Shown: positions 1-5,972 of the stretch, in pieces
Position numbering within the stretch: position 1 is the first letter of the stretch
How the letters are laid out: each line of letters opens with the position of its first letter
DNA from: a virus
Length of the DNA stretch: 30,214 nucleotides
Virus record (IMG/VR): IMGVR_UViG_3300043436_001179
Coordinates: 1 to 30,214 of that record
Direction: 5' to 3' (one strand)
Notes under the pieces: model-generated
What the model saw: the letters and a program-made list of their open reading frames with translations, nothing else
Databases searched by the model: none
What the model was told of the DNA's origin: nothing
Position numbers and translations under genes: made by a program

Positions 1-512
1 AAGTCTTGGTAATCTTCTGATATGTCACTGAATTTTGATCGTATAGCCTTCATATCTTTACACAGATAGTCTTTGTTTATTCCTGTTGCCTCTTGAATAT
101 CGCGGTAACTCTTTTCATGTTTAACGTTAATTGTTATCAAATGTTGCTCGTATTCATCAAGCTTCTTTATCTGTTCTTGTGTAGCGTAAAAAATCTCCGT
201 TTGCTTTTGAATATACTCGACAACGCAAGGTGGCTCTGGTAAGTTTCTGATTGCTTCAATGTCAACCTTTTTGATTTTATCCTGTTGCCTTTTGAATTGA
301 ATGAAGATGTTTTGTAATGTCTTGTAAACGTATGGAATGTTCACTGAGTTTTTATTTAGCACCTTTTCCGTTTTACCGTATTTGTGCATGAGCAAGTACA
401 TTTCTTGCACTAAGTCCTCGCAGTAATCCGATTCGCCAAACGTCTTAATAATTCGCACCCACATATCATGATGCTCGGCTACTTTATTCAAAATCAATTC
501 TTTTTCGCTCAT
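1..512 (-). CDS. Phage-encoded sigma-70-like RNA polymerase sigma factor (3' part missing)
   Basis: 170 residues are readable before the window ends, so the C-terminus is missing. Residues 29-46 (around CEDLVQEMYLLMHKYG) match the sigma region 2 helix with the DLVQE signature. Residues 121-161 (around KSYRDIQEATGINKDYL) look like the region 4 helix-turn-helix that reads the upstream promoter element. Small sigma-70/ECF-like proteins are known in Bacteroidetes phages, and this one presumably redirects host RNA polymerase to phage promoters. The ATG at 510-512 is the first start after a strong terminator at 552-580, so the gene seems to have its own transcription start. The -10-like sequence upstream (TATATTAG on the minus strand) is only a near match to the Bacteroidetes box. 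A different phage HTH regulator is possible but less likely. Confidence 0.72.
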   Translation of the reverse strand, partial: MSEKELILNKVAEHHDMWVRIIKTFGESDYCEDLVQEMYLLMHKYGKTEKVLNKNSVNIPYVYKTLQNIFIQFKRQQDKIKKVDIEAIRNLPEPPCVVEYIQKQTEIFYATQEQIKKLDEYEQHLITINVKHEKSYRDIQEATGINKDYLCKDMKAIRSKFSDISEDYQD

Positions 513-551
513 CGGGTTGCTATTTCATGTCGCTAATATACAACTTTTTGG

Positions 552-580
552 AAAAACAAAACCCCACTATTCAAGTGAGG
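552..580 (-). terminator. Rho-independent terminator before the sigma gene
   Basis: On the minus strand CCTCACT (580-574) pairs with AGTGGGG (568-562), with one G-U pair and a TGAAT loop, followed by TTTGTTTTT (560-552). It separates the orphan-gene island from the sigma gene. Confidence 0.8.
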
Positions 581-635
581 CTTTTTCTCAATCTAAAAAC
601 TTGTATTCGATTTTTCCGCTGTTTCGCGGGTTATC

Positions 636-878
636 TTAATTTCGCGTGTTTCCATTTTCGTCTTGGTTATTATAATTTATAATAGCAATGCTATCTGATT
701 GCATTTGCACAATTAAACCTTGTTGTTTTGCTCTTTTAATAATTTCATCAAATACACTTTTCAAAGGTACTGCGCTCATGTTTGGAGTGTTGATTTCGTC
801 TACAAAAAAGCAATTATTAATGATTTCTGAATCAAAATCTTTTTGTGGTAATTCCCAAATTCTTTTTCTATTGCTCAT
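636..878 (-). CDS. Small hypothetical protein, last ORF of the cassette-like island
   Basis: 80 residues, acidic to neutral, with no transmembrane segment. I do not recognise a family. The N-terminus (MSNRKRIWELP) is basic and the rest is mixed helix and strand. It is the last of four small orphan genes separated by palindromic elements (see 911-958). Upstream is an A/T-rich leader (AATATTAATTAAAATGATATG) like those before the neighbouring genes. The terminator at 552-580 lies downstream. No convincing inverted-repeat bracket surrounds it, unlike the next two genes upstream. The frame is well formed and starts just after a conserved type of spacer, so it is probably real; function unknown. 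Confidence 0.55.
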   Translation of the reverse strand: MSNRKRIWELPQKDFDSEIINNCFFVDEINTPNMSAVPLKSVFDEIIKRAKQQGLIVQMQSDSIAIINYNNQDENGNTRN

Positions 879-910
879 ATCATTTTAATTAATATTCTTT
901 CAACTCGTCG

Positions 911-958
911 CTAACAAAGCGCAAGCGGCATTAAAACGACCGCCTGCACGACTGTTAG
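911..958 (-). repeat. attC-like palindrome with constant 11-nt loop (copy 1)
   Basis: Outer arms CTAACA/TGTTAG (911-916, 953-958) enclose unpaired spacers of 4 and 5 nt and an inner 8-bp stem (921-928 with 940-947). The loop, 929-939, is cattaaaacga on the plus strand. The inner stem has an A-C mismatch on the plus strand that becomes a G-U pair on the minus strand. The layout (outer box, spacer, inner box, loop) resembles an integron attC site, but the outer boxes do not fit the GTTRRRY consensus. The loop is identical to that of the hairpin at 1327-1355. Confidence 0.6.
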
Positions 959-963
959 TGGCA
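951..963 (-). repeat. Downstream inverted-repeat arm of the 969-1175 gene
   Basis: actgttagtggca on the plus strand is the exact reverse complement of 1198-1210, so the ORF at 969-1175 sits between perfect 13-bp inverted repeats. The arm overlaps the outer box of the attC-like palindrome. Confidence 0.7.
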
Positions 964-968
964 ACCGC

Positions 969-1175
969 CTATTTACCTAGACTTTGTTTGTCGCAAATTT
1001 TTGGTCTTTTAATGTTTATGCTACACAATGGACATTCATGACAACCCCAATGAGGAACACATTTTCCACTCTCTTGATAAGCTTTTAATGCTATTTCAAA
1101 ATTATTTGTCATTTCTTTTAGTTCTGTTCTTTGAACTAAATTCGACATTTCTTCTTCGTTTAAAATATATTGCAT
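969..1175 (-). CDS. Small Cys/His-rich hypothetical protein
   Basis: 68 residues. The N-terminal half is helical and acidic (MQYILNEEEMSNLVQ). The C-terminal half carries a compact metal-ligand-like cluster, CVPHWGCHECPLC, followed by a later Cys (KICDKQ), which could bind Zn or an Fe-S cluster. I do not recognise a family. The gene is bracketed by perfect 13-bp inverted repeats (951-963 and 1198-1210) and is followed at once by a hairpin with the conserved cattaaaacga loop, so it looks like a cassette cargo gene. Start chosen as the first ATG after the A/T-rich leader. Function unknown. Confidence 0.6.
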   Translation of the reverse strand: MQYILNEEEMSNLVQRTELKEMTNNFEIALKAYQESGKCVPHWGCHECPLCSINIKRPKICDKQSLGK

Positions 1176-1197
1176 AGTTTATAAGTTTTTCGTGGTA

Positions 1198-1210
1198 TGC
1201 CACTAACAGT
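1198..1210 (-). repeat. Upstream inverted-repeat arm of the 969-1175 gene
   Basis: tgccactaacagt is the exact reverse complement of 951-963. It also contributes to a local hairpin, gccacta (1199-1205) with tagtggc (1221-1227). The stretch between this arm and the hairpin at 1327 (about 1228-1326) is non-coding and shows no feature I can name. Confidence 0.65.
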
Positions 1211-1326
1211 AGTCTTGAGCTAGTGGCTTATGGTTTTGTGTCCGAAATGACTCGGATAGTCTTAATTATTGTTTTATTTTTGTTGGCAATGGTCTTGATT
1301 CAAGCCACCAGCACAAGGCTACAAAC

Positions 1327-1355
1327 GTTAGTGTTCATTAAAACGAAACACTAAC
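1327..1355 (-). repeat. Perfect 9-bp hairpin with constant 11-nt loop (copy 2)
   Basis: gttagtgtt (1327-1335) and aacactaac (1347-1355) are exact reverse complements. They enclose cattaaaacga (1336-1346), the same loop as at 929-939 although the stems differ in sequence. It abuts the inverted-repeat arm 1356-1379 with no gap. Confidence 0.75.
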
Positions 1356-1379
1356 AGCAAGTAAGCAAAATATTAATGC
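1356..1379 (-). repeat. Downstream 24-nt inverted-repeat arm of the 1373-1678 gene
   Basis: Pairs with 1695-1718 over 24 positions: 21 Watson-Crick pairs, and the remaining three are G-U on the minus strand (A-C on the plus strand). It contains the stop codon of the gene. Confidence 0.78.
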
Positions 1380-1678
1380 TTCAAAGATTGTTGTATAAAA
1401 TCCATTTCTTTATGCCAATAAAAGAACATTTGATTTGGTTCAAAATGAGAACATGGAACGACTGTTAAAAACGTTCTAATTCTATTCTCTTTAGGTATTA
1501 ACTTTTCTAATTCATTACTTAGCATTAAGTGTGTTGGAACACCTTTCTCACGAACTTTTGTTATAATTTTATCAGTTCCTTTCGTGTTCTCTAAACATTT
1601 GATAAAATCAAGTTTTCTTTGATGTTCGATTTTATCGCATTGTTCTTTTATTGTTTCAAATACTTTTTCTAATTCCAT
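1373..1678 (-). CDS. Small hypothetical protein bracketed by 24-nt inverted repeats
   Basis: 101 residues, lysine- and glutamate-rich, with an amphipathic N-terminus (MELEKVFETIKEQCDKIEHQ) and an aromatic C-terminus (FEPNQMFFYWHKEMDF). No family is recognised. The striking feature is context. A 24-nt arm upstream of the start (1695-1718) and an arm overlapping the stop (1356-1379) would pair in the transcript or in single-stranded minus DNA with no true mismatch. A hairpin with a conserved loop follows directly. This makes the ORF look like a mobile cassette or an RNA-structured unit. Base use is AT-rich like its neighbours. Function unknown. Confidence 0.6.
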   Translation of the reverse strand: MELEKVFETIKEQCDKIEHQRKLDFIKCLENTKGTDKIITKVREKGVPTHLMLSNELEKLIPKENRIRTFLTVVPCSHFEPNQMFFYWHKEMDFIQQSLKH

Positions 1679-1694
1679 ATCTTTTTAAAATTTC

Positions 1695-1718
1695 GCATTA
1701 ATACTTCGCCTACTTGCT
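1695..1718 (-). repeat. Upstream 24-nt inverted-repeat arm of the 1373-1678 gene
   Basis: Partner of 1356-1379. It lies within a longer block (1697-1728) that on the minus strand reads TAACGGT..GCA...GCGAAG...ATTAAT, a layout also seen at 1980-2016 upstream of the next gene. Confidence 0.75.
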
Positions 1719-1723
1719 TACCG

Positions 1724-1963
1724 TTACCTGCCATTTTCAAGACACCAATACACAAAGATTTCGTCAACTTTTGCGTGTGGGTATTTAGATGGGTTATAGG
1801 ATAACATTTTTGGTGAACCTGCTACATAATAATTATCTCGGATAAAGTTTCCGAAAGCAATCATTTCATCTGAAGAAAAAACGGCAGGTAACAGCACATT
1901 TGCAATAGGCGGGGTTTCCTGCTCCGTTGAAAGTTTTTCGTTTTTATTAAGTTCTGTTTTCAT
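1724..1963 (-). CDS. Small hypothetical protein, first ORF of the cassette-like island
   Basis: 79 residues from the ATG at 1961-1963. A longer frame to 1999 runs through the repeat-like leader and is less likely. The N-terminus is polar and low in complexity (MKTELNKNEKLSTEQETPPI). The C-terminal half is aromatic (FGNFIRDNYYVAGSP...FVYWCLENGR), typical of a small folded domain. No family is recognised. Similar 'DEIFVYW'-type short proteins occur among small phage genes, but I cannot assign a role. It is preceded by the TAACGGT-type spacer at 1980-2016 and followed by a related one at 1697-1728, so it shares the layout of the other island genes. Confidence 0.55.
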   Translation of the reverse strand: MKTELNKNEKLSTEQETPPIANVLLPAVFSSDEMIAFGNFIRDNYYVAGSPKMLSYNPSKYPHAKVDEIFVYWCLENGR

Positions 1964-1979
1964 ATCAATTTTTTTAGTT

Positions 1980-2016
1980 ATTAATCCCGCCCATCGCAAA
2001 TCTGCAAACCGTTAGC
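1980..2016 (-). repeat. TAACGGT-type spacer element (related to 1697-1728)
   Basis: On the minus strand both elements contain TAACGGTNNGCA, then GCGA-G, then ATTAAT a short distance before a start codon. They look like diverged direct repeats at the 5' side of cassette-like genes. The exact limits are uncertain. Confidence 0.45.
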
Positions 2017-2073
2017 GCACATACCCGCTCATCAACTCATCAAAGTAATTCCGTGCAAGTGTCACGTGTTCTT

Positions 2074-2715
2074 TTACCTACCGTAAGGCTTCAACAATTC
2101 TTTAAATTGGCAATTTTCGATTAAGTCTTTAACTATCAGATCTCTTTCTTTTGCCGCGCTTTCAATTCGCTCAAGTATTTTGCTAACTACAGCTTGGTCA
2201 TATTTTACCACTATTTCATGTGTCAATTCTTGACCATTCCAAACAACGTAATTGAAAAAATGGCATTGCTCGGAGTTGGTGCATTTCATTTGTAGTTGCA
2301 TTTGATAGTAGTATTTTTTATCAATTGCATCCGTTCCCTTTTCAATCAGTTCAAAAAACTTCTCAGGACGTGGACATTTGATTTCTAAAACTGCATTTTG
2401 TCCAACTAATCCATCTGGAGATGCGCCCGAATTTAAACCTAAAGGGAAAAACGATGCTTTCTCAACTTCGATAAACTCTTTTGCCATGCGTTCCTTGAAT
2501 ATATCAAATGCACGTTCCTCTTGTTCAATACCCCTTTTCATATCCCAAGTTTCAACATTCCATGATTCATCACGTCCAAATACAATCTCTTGCGCTTTTT
2601 TGCGTGCGAGTGATAAACCCGTTTCACCAAGTGCTTTTGCACCCATTAGAGCGTGAATCTCGGACGCTGTAAAACGTCCAAGTCTCTGCTCATACCATTC
2701 ATTACTTCTTTGCAT
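2074..2715 (-). CDS. YqaJ-family phage recombination exonuclease (lambda Exo-like)
   Basis: 213 residues with the PD-(D/E)XK nuclease layout of YqaJ/lambda exonuclease proteins. It has an N-terminal RLGRFTASEIHALMG (residues 11-25), a GIEQEERAFDIF helix (62-73), the catalytic core GASPDGLVG...LEIKCP (D101, E111, K113) and the late YYYQMQLQM motif (136-143). It degrades one strand of duplex ends to give 3' single strands that the partner annealing protein uses. The start overlaps the end of the ERF gene by 14 nt, so the two are translationally coupled as a two-component recombinase. The pair is transcribed from the promoter module at 3254-3323. Confidence 0.9.
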   Translation of the reverse strand: MQRSNEWYEQRLGRFTASEIHALMGAKALGETGLSLARKKAQEIVFGRDESWNVETWDMKRGIEQEERAFDIFKERMAKEFIEVEKASFFPLGLNSGASPDGLVGQNAVLEIKCPRPEKFFELIEKGTDAIDKKYYYQMQLQMKCTNSEQCHFFNYVVWNGQELTHEIVVKYDQAVVSKILERIESAAKERDLIVKDLIENCQFKELLKPYGR

Positions 2716-3232
2716 AGTCTAAGTATTTTTTTTCAACATCTGGTGTAATTGTGTACGCTTGTTTGATTCGGTCAATAGTCGCACCCGCTGCTTTTGCTTT
2801 TTCAAAATTAGCCTCGGTAAATAACGGTTTTTCCTTTACTGGTTGTGGTTGTTGTTTAGGTAGTTGTTCACCTTGCGCATCGTTATCTTTGTCGGTTACA
2901 AGTCCAAGCATTGAACTAATCGCATAACGTCTAAGGTAAGTAATAGCCGAACCCATTACTTGAAATTCATTCATCCCTTTTAACTGAACGTCTTGCGGTA
3001 TGTTCAATGTGGATTCGATAAATTCACCACTTTCTACGTGGAAAACGATTGTCTTTAACACGTCACCCTCAATCAATTGGGTAAACCCTAACCCGTTCGA
3101 CTTCATTAGTGGGTTGATAACCTCAAAAATGCGTGGTAAGTCTGCGTATTTATACCCATACGCTTGGGTGTCTTTAAAAATTACAGGCACTTCTTGCTGA
3201 AAAGTAGCCAATGATTTGAATAGATTTTTCAT
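2702..3232 (-). CDS. ERF-family single-strand annealing protein
   Basis: 176 residues. It matches the ERF superfamily: an N-terminal domain with YGYKYADLPRIFEVINPL, NGLGFTQL (46-53), an HVESGE strand (65-70) and the hallmark GSAITYLRRYAISSMLGLV (94-112) followed by acidic DKDNDAQ. The C-terminus after a QPQP linker is a small helical domain. ERF proteins anneal complementary single strands during phage recombination. It overlaps the YqaJ exonuclease downstream. The start at 3230-3232 follows an A-rich leader and a TAAATTTG promoter box 22 nt upstream. It is the first gene after the activator-type element at 3291-3323. Confidence 0.88.
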   Translation of the reverse strand: MKNLFKSLATFQQEVPVIFKDTQAYGYKYADLPRIFEVINPLMKSNGLGFTQLIEGDVLKTIVFHVESGEFIESTLNIPQDVQLKGMNEFQVMGSAITYLRRYAISSMLGLVTDKDNDAQGEQLPKQQPQPVKEKPLFTEANFEKAKAAGATIDRIKQAYTITPDVEKKYLDYAKK

Positions 3233-3253
3233 AGTTATTTGTTTTTATTTCCT

Positions 3254-3323
3254 CAAATTTACTCATTTCCCTACGTTCATGGCTCTATATTGTGATGAAC
3301 GGTTGGTAGGTTTGATGAGTGGT
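3254..3323 (-). promoter_or_regulatory. Matched promoter module A (recombination genes)
   Basis: The -7 box TAAATTTG (minus; 3254-3261, plus-strand block caaatttact) lacks a TTG at -33. Further blocks follow upstream: cgttc (3274-3278), tgtgatgaacggt (3291-3303) and ttgatgagtggt (3312-3323). The same blocks recur at 10699-10767 with spacing equal to within 1 nt. The two tgatga half-sites start 20 bp apart, suggesting an activator binding on one face of the helix. A cgttcat/atgaacg inverted repeat (3274-3280, 3295-3301) adds symmetry. The distal block touches the stop codon of the upstream gene. Confidence 0.75.
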
Positions 3324-3679
3324 TATTTGCCAAATTCAGCCTCATAATTTCGCACCACTCTACGCAATTGCTCATTCACTTGCAATTGAACAATTAACTT
3401 GCCTTCCAAATCCATTGCCCGACTGCGAGCAACTTCCAATTCTCGTTGCAATTCTTCGTACTGATTGTACGTTAACGCTAAATTTTCAATTTCGTGCGTA
3501 CAGGTTTGTACAAAAGAATGGCTGTTTTTCGCTTCTGCTTGCTTTCTAAGCGACTTTAGCCAAAGAATGGTACTTGCTATTGACCGCTTGCCTATTAGTT
3601 GCTCTAAACGCTTTATTTGCTCTCTCTTTACTTCGTCACTACAATTGCGAAGTACTTCTGCTTTGCTTGCTTCAAACAT
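3323..3679 (-). CDS. Hypothetical coiled-coil protein of the replication operon
   Basis: 118 residues, strongly helical. Residues about 80-112 (EELQRELEVARSRAMDLEGK onward) have heptad-like spacing that predicts a coiled coil. The N-terminal half is basic (VKREQIKRLEQLIGKR). No family is recognised. The gene follows the helicase-like ATPase by 10 nt and ends at the upstream edge of promoter module A, so it is the last gene of that operon. A role as a small DNA-replication or packaging accessory would be a guess from position only. Confidence 0.6.
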   Translation of the reverse strand: MFEASKAEVLRNCSDEVKREQIKRLEQLIGKRSIASTILWLKSLRKQAEAKNSHSFVQTCTHEIENLALTYNQYEELQRELEVARSRAMDLEGKLIVQLQVNEQLRRVVRNYEAEFGK

Positions 3680-3689
3680 AACTTAATTT

Positions 3690-4664
3690 TTAAAATGGTA
3701 AATCGTTCTCAAAATTCGACTGAAATCTGTTTAACGATGTGTTTACTTGTTGCTTATTCATTGGCGCATCCTTTGGACTTGCGTAAATCTTTTCAATATA
3801 GTTTCCTTTCAATTCGTTTTGGTAATAGACCAACTTGTCTAAATCGAAATGCAGAACACAATCCCCAACACTACCACATGACCTCGGCTTAATCTTATTG
3901 AAAAATATCTGCACTTGGTTTGTGGTTATATCTTCACGGTGAACCGTTACCATACACTTCCCGGAGTTAAACCATTCTGAACCACCTTTCAGATCGTAGG
4001 GTGTAGGTGCTAATCTTTTCCCTTGTACCTTTTCCGTTAGTTTCGGGTGAATGATTGTGTGCAAATGTAAGTTATTATCTTCTGCAATTTGGTTTCTGTA
4101 AGGTAAAACAACCTCCAAATAAGTTGCATAACCTCCAAACTCGTTGTATGGGTGTGATAAATCCTTCCAAGAATCAATACAAGCAGTTTCTAATCCTTCG
4201 CTTTTTTTCAATTCAACTGCAAAATCCCAAAATTGAAACGGTGTCATCTTTGCTTTCACGTTTGACTTGGTCAAAATCTTGAAATGGTGCGTTATCCAAT
4301 TAATCTCGTTTGCAATTTCAGCATCAGTAATCGCATTGTGACTGTCTGGGTTAAAACTTTTACCTGTCTTTTTGTGGATTAGGTCTGCAATAATCTCCAC
4401 GTTGTTCCCGACATCAGGAAAATATACCAAGTGCTTCCAACCGTAGTACTTCGATGTGTTCATCAGCAACTCCATAAGCACCTGTGTTTTCCCTGACATT
4501 GGAAATCCTGTCCAATCTGTACACGTTCCAAGCATCATTGAATAGTGCTTGTCTATGTCTGCAAATCCAAGGTACTGCCCTTTCGTGTTGTAATTATCTC
4601 TGTACTTTCTCAGCTTCAAATCGACATCACTTGCTTTGGTTATTTCAAATCCTTCTATTGCCAT
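3690..4664 (-). CDS. RecA-fold replicative helicase-like ATPase (DnaB/RepA type)
   Basis: 324 residues. It has a Walker A at 53-60 (GFPMSGKT), a Walker B strand ending in D164 (ETACIDSW), and a sensor-like strand LHLHTIIHPKL near 199-209. The order and spacing fit the RecA-like domain of phage replicative helicases in the DnaB/Twinkle superfamily. The N-terminal primase or DnaB-N domain is absent, so it is a stand-alone motor. The last 25 residues (ending NFENDLPF) resemble the acidic Phe-terminated tail of single-strand binding proteins, which recruit partners. It overlaps the DnaD/O-like gene by 10 nt, consistent with a loader-helicase pair. A RadA/RecA-like recombination ATPase is the alternative. 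Confidence 0.75.
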   Translation of the reverse strand: MAIEGFEITKASDVDLKLRKYRDNYNTKGQYLGFADIDKHYSMMLGTCTDWTGFPMSGKTQVLMELLMNTSKYYGWKHLVYFPDVGNNVEIIADLIHKKTGKSFNPDSHNAITDAEIANEINWITHHFKILTKSNVKAKMTPFQFWDFAVELKKSEGLETACIDSWKDLSHPYNEFGGYATYLEVVLPYRNQIAEDNNLHLHTIIHPKLTEKVQGKRLAPTPYDLKGGSEWFNSGKCMVTVHREDITTNQVQIFFNKIKPRSCGSVGDCVLHFDLDKLVYYQNELKGNYIEKIYASPKDAPMNKQQVNTSLNRFQSNFENDLPF

Positions 4665-5350
4665 GCTGCTTTGAATTTTTGTTTGTCGTTTTCTTCTTGT
4701 TTCAGTCCGTATGTGGCATCAGTCTTTTGTCTTCTACGCATCCAATTCAAAAAAGTGAGATATGCACTTTGATTATCTGAAATCAACTTTTTGTAGTTGT
4801 GCATTGATTCCAATACTTCGGCTGTGTGTTTAGCGTTGTATTCTTGCTTTACTTTTTCAGCTTGTTCAATTGTGAACGGCTCATTCATTTGGTTAACTCT
4901 TGGGGCGTTCTTTTCAATCCACAAAATAAGACTGTGACTTTTTTCGCTACTGTCTTCTTGTATATTATCTACGTTAGTAGATATATATACTTCTTTAGTT
5001 GTTGCTTTTTTTGGTGACTTTTGCCTGCGGTTTTGTTTTGTCTCAAGTTGCAATTCTTCCCATTTGACAAGGGTTACAGCCTGATGTTTGTTTGTCGTTT
5101 TGCGTGTTATTTGATTGTCGTGTTCCAAACAAGATAACGAACGTCTCACTTGACTAACTGTCAAACCCGTTGCTGTTGCTAGCTTTTCGTAAGATGTAAT
5201 CAATTCACCTGCTTTAATTTCAACACCCCTCCAAATCTTTGGTTCATGGTTGACAGAAACAAGCAAATAAATTAATAGTCGTGTCGTGTTGTGGTCATCC
5301 CAAAACTCCCAATCGACTATTGAACGGAACAATTTAATGTAACCAGACAT
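4655..5350 (-). CDS. Phage replication initiation / helicase-loader-like protein (DnaD/O type)
   Basis: 231 residues. The N-terminus (GYIKLFRSIVDWEFWDDHNT) followed by RLLIYLLVSVNH and ELITSYEKLATATGLTVSQVRRSL is the winged-helix domain common to phage replication proteins. A basic linker (TKQNRRQKSPKKATTK) and a helical C-terminal half ending FLNWMRRRQK follow. This domain order matches DnaD-like or lambda O-like initiators that bind the origin and load helicase. It sits directly before, and overlaps, the helicase-like ATPase. If the protein binds within its own gene, the AT-rich linker region near 4950-5010 would be the obvious origin candidate, but I see no clear iterons. Confidence 0.72.
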   Translation of the reverse strand: MSGYIKLFRSIVDWEFWDDHNTTRLLIYLLVSVNHEPKIWRGVEIKAGELITSYEKLATATGLTVSQVRRSLSCLEHDNQITRKTTNKHQAVTLVKWEELQLETKQNRRQKSPKKATTKEVYISTNVDNIQEDSSEKSHSLILWIEKNAPRVNQMNEPFTIEQAEKVKQEYNAKHTAEVLESMHNYKKLISDNQSAYLTFLNWMRRRQKTDATYGLKQEENDKQKFKAAWQ

Positions 5351-5352
5351 GG

Positions 5353-5535
5353 CTAATTCATTTTACTTTTTAACATTTGTAAACAATTTATCAACTCGTC
5401 AATATCGCTTTTGTGCATTTCTATTGATAACTCTTCTTCATCATAACCAACCATTAAGAGGTTGATAGTGCTTTCAGAAATCAAGTTAATAACTAAGTGT
5501 TGGTCACTTCTGCAATCGTTAATAATGTATTTCAT
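5353..5535 (-). CDS. Small hypothetical protein downstream of the structured RNA
   Basis: 60 residues from the ATG at 5533-5535 (MKYIINDCRSDQHLV). A longer frame up to 5580 would run through the stem of the structured RNA and is unlikely. The C-terminus is an amphipathic helix (DIDELINCLQMLKSKMN). No family is recognised. It starts 14 nt after the U-tract of the RNA at 5549-5641, so its translation and that of the replication genes behind it may depend on read-through of that hairpin. It ends 2 nt before the DnaD/O-like gene. Confidence 0.6.
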   Translation of the reverse strand: MKYIINDCRSDQHLVINLISESTINLLMVGYDEEELSIEMHKSDIDELINCLQMLKSKMN

Positions 5536-5548
5536 AATTTTGGGTATT

Positions 5549-5641
5549 AAAAAACCCTTGTAATCCATCAGGGGTCTCACGTCTGACTTCTTACAAGGGT
5601 TGTTAATAATTCCTTTGGTTCACTTGTTTGAGACCCGAACC
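5549..5641 (-). ncRNA. Compact structured RNA: two hairpins with complementary loops and a terminator
   Basis: Starting near 5641 the minus strand forms P1, GGTTC/GAACC (5641-5637, 5621-5617), whose 15-nt loop begins GGGTCTCA (5636-5629). It then forms P2, an exact 11-bp stem AACCCTTGTAA/TTACAAGGGTT (5601-5591, 5563-5553), capped by a 4-bp TCAG/CTGA helix. The 11-nt apical loop of P2 contains TGAGACCC (5579-5572), the exact complement of the P1 loop. P2 runs into a short U-tract, so it is also terminator-like. The RNA follows a good promoter (5647-5674) whose predicted start falls at the base of P1. I do not recognise an Rfam family. It may be a free small RNA or a leader attenuating the replication operon. 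Confidence 0.65.
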
Positions 5642-5646
5642 GTATG

Positions 5647-5674
5647 CAAATATACTAAAAAATCTGAATATCAA
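5647..5674 (-). promoter_or_regulatory. Bacteroidetes-type promoter of the structured RNA
   Basis: TATATTTG (5654-5647 on the minus strand) fits the TAnnTTTG -7 box and a TTG lies at 5674-5672, 17 nt upstream. The start site would be near 5641, the first base of hairpin P1. It overlaps the end of the RusA-like gene. Confidence 0.72.
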
Positions 5675-5972
5675 TAAACTCGCATCCTTTTTGCACAATT
5701 TCTTTTGTTAACACAATCTTGTTAATGTACCTATCGTCAATCCCGTACTTTTTCACGATGCAGTCCAAGGATTGTTTGACGGCATTGTCAAGGTCGCTAA
5801 GTTTAGAACTGAACCCGAAGTGTAAGTGAACTTCCGAAATGCTTTGTAACGTCAAGTTAGGCAATAATAAAAGCATATCTCGCTGAAACTTTACATATGC
5901 AGGGGTCTTGAATCTTTTTCCTTGCCATGCGTTGTTGGTCGATAGCGGTTTAATCGGTAGCCTCGTTTTCAT
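5655..5972 (-). CDS. RusA-like Holliday junction resolvase
   Basis: 105 residues from ATG 5970-5972 (MKTRLPIKPLSTNNAW). The N-terminal PxKPLSxNxAW...GKRFKTPAY and the central SDLDNAVKQSLDCI, then YGIDDRYINKI, are the RusA family signature. The aspartates of the LDN and IDD stretches are the metal-binding positions, and the spacing is as usual for about 110-130 residue phage RusA proteins. It resolves recombination or replication intermediates before packaging. The start overlaps the upstream gene (5950) by 23 nt. The promoter for the downstream RNA lies at its 3' end. Confidence 0.82.
   Translation of the reverse strand: MKTRLPIKPLSTNNAWQGKRFKTPAYVKFQRDMLLLLPNLTLQSISEVHLHFGFSSKLSDLDNAVKQSLDCIVKKYGIDDRYINKIVLTKEIVQKGCEFIDIQIF

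Noticed and set aside
593-655. 20-codon ORF (METREIKITRETAEKSNTSF) overlapping the end of 636-878
   Set aside because: Too short to support and without coding context; may be the remnant of a gene start. A small GC-rich hairpin lies inside it.
2023-2045. Extra tgatgag half-sites between the YqaJ gene and the cassette island
   Set aside because: Two half-sites occur in the opposite orientation and only ~8-10 bp apart, without the cgttc block or a promoter box; probably not a third copy of the module.
5549-5641. Hammerhead-like CUGAUG in the structured RNA
   Set aside because: The motif reads CUGAUGGA rather than CUGAUGA and there is no GAAA partner or third stem at the required place.
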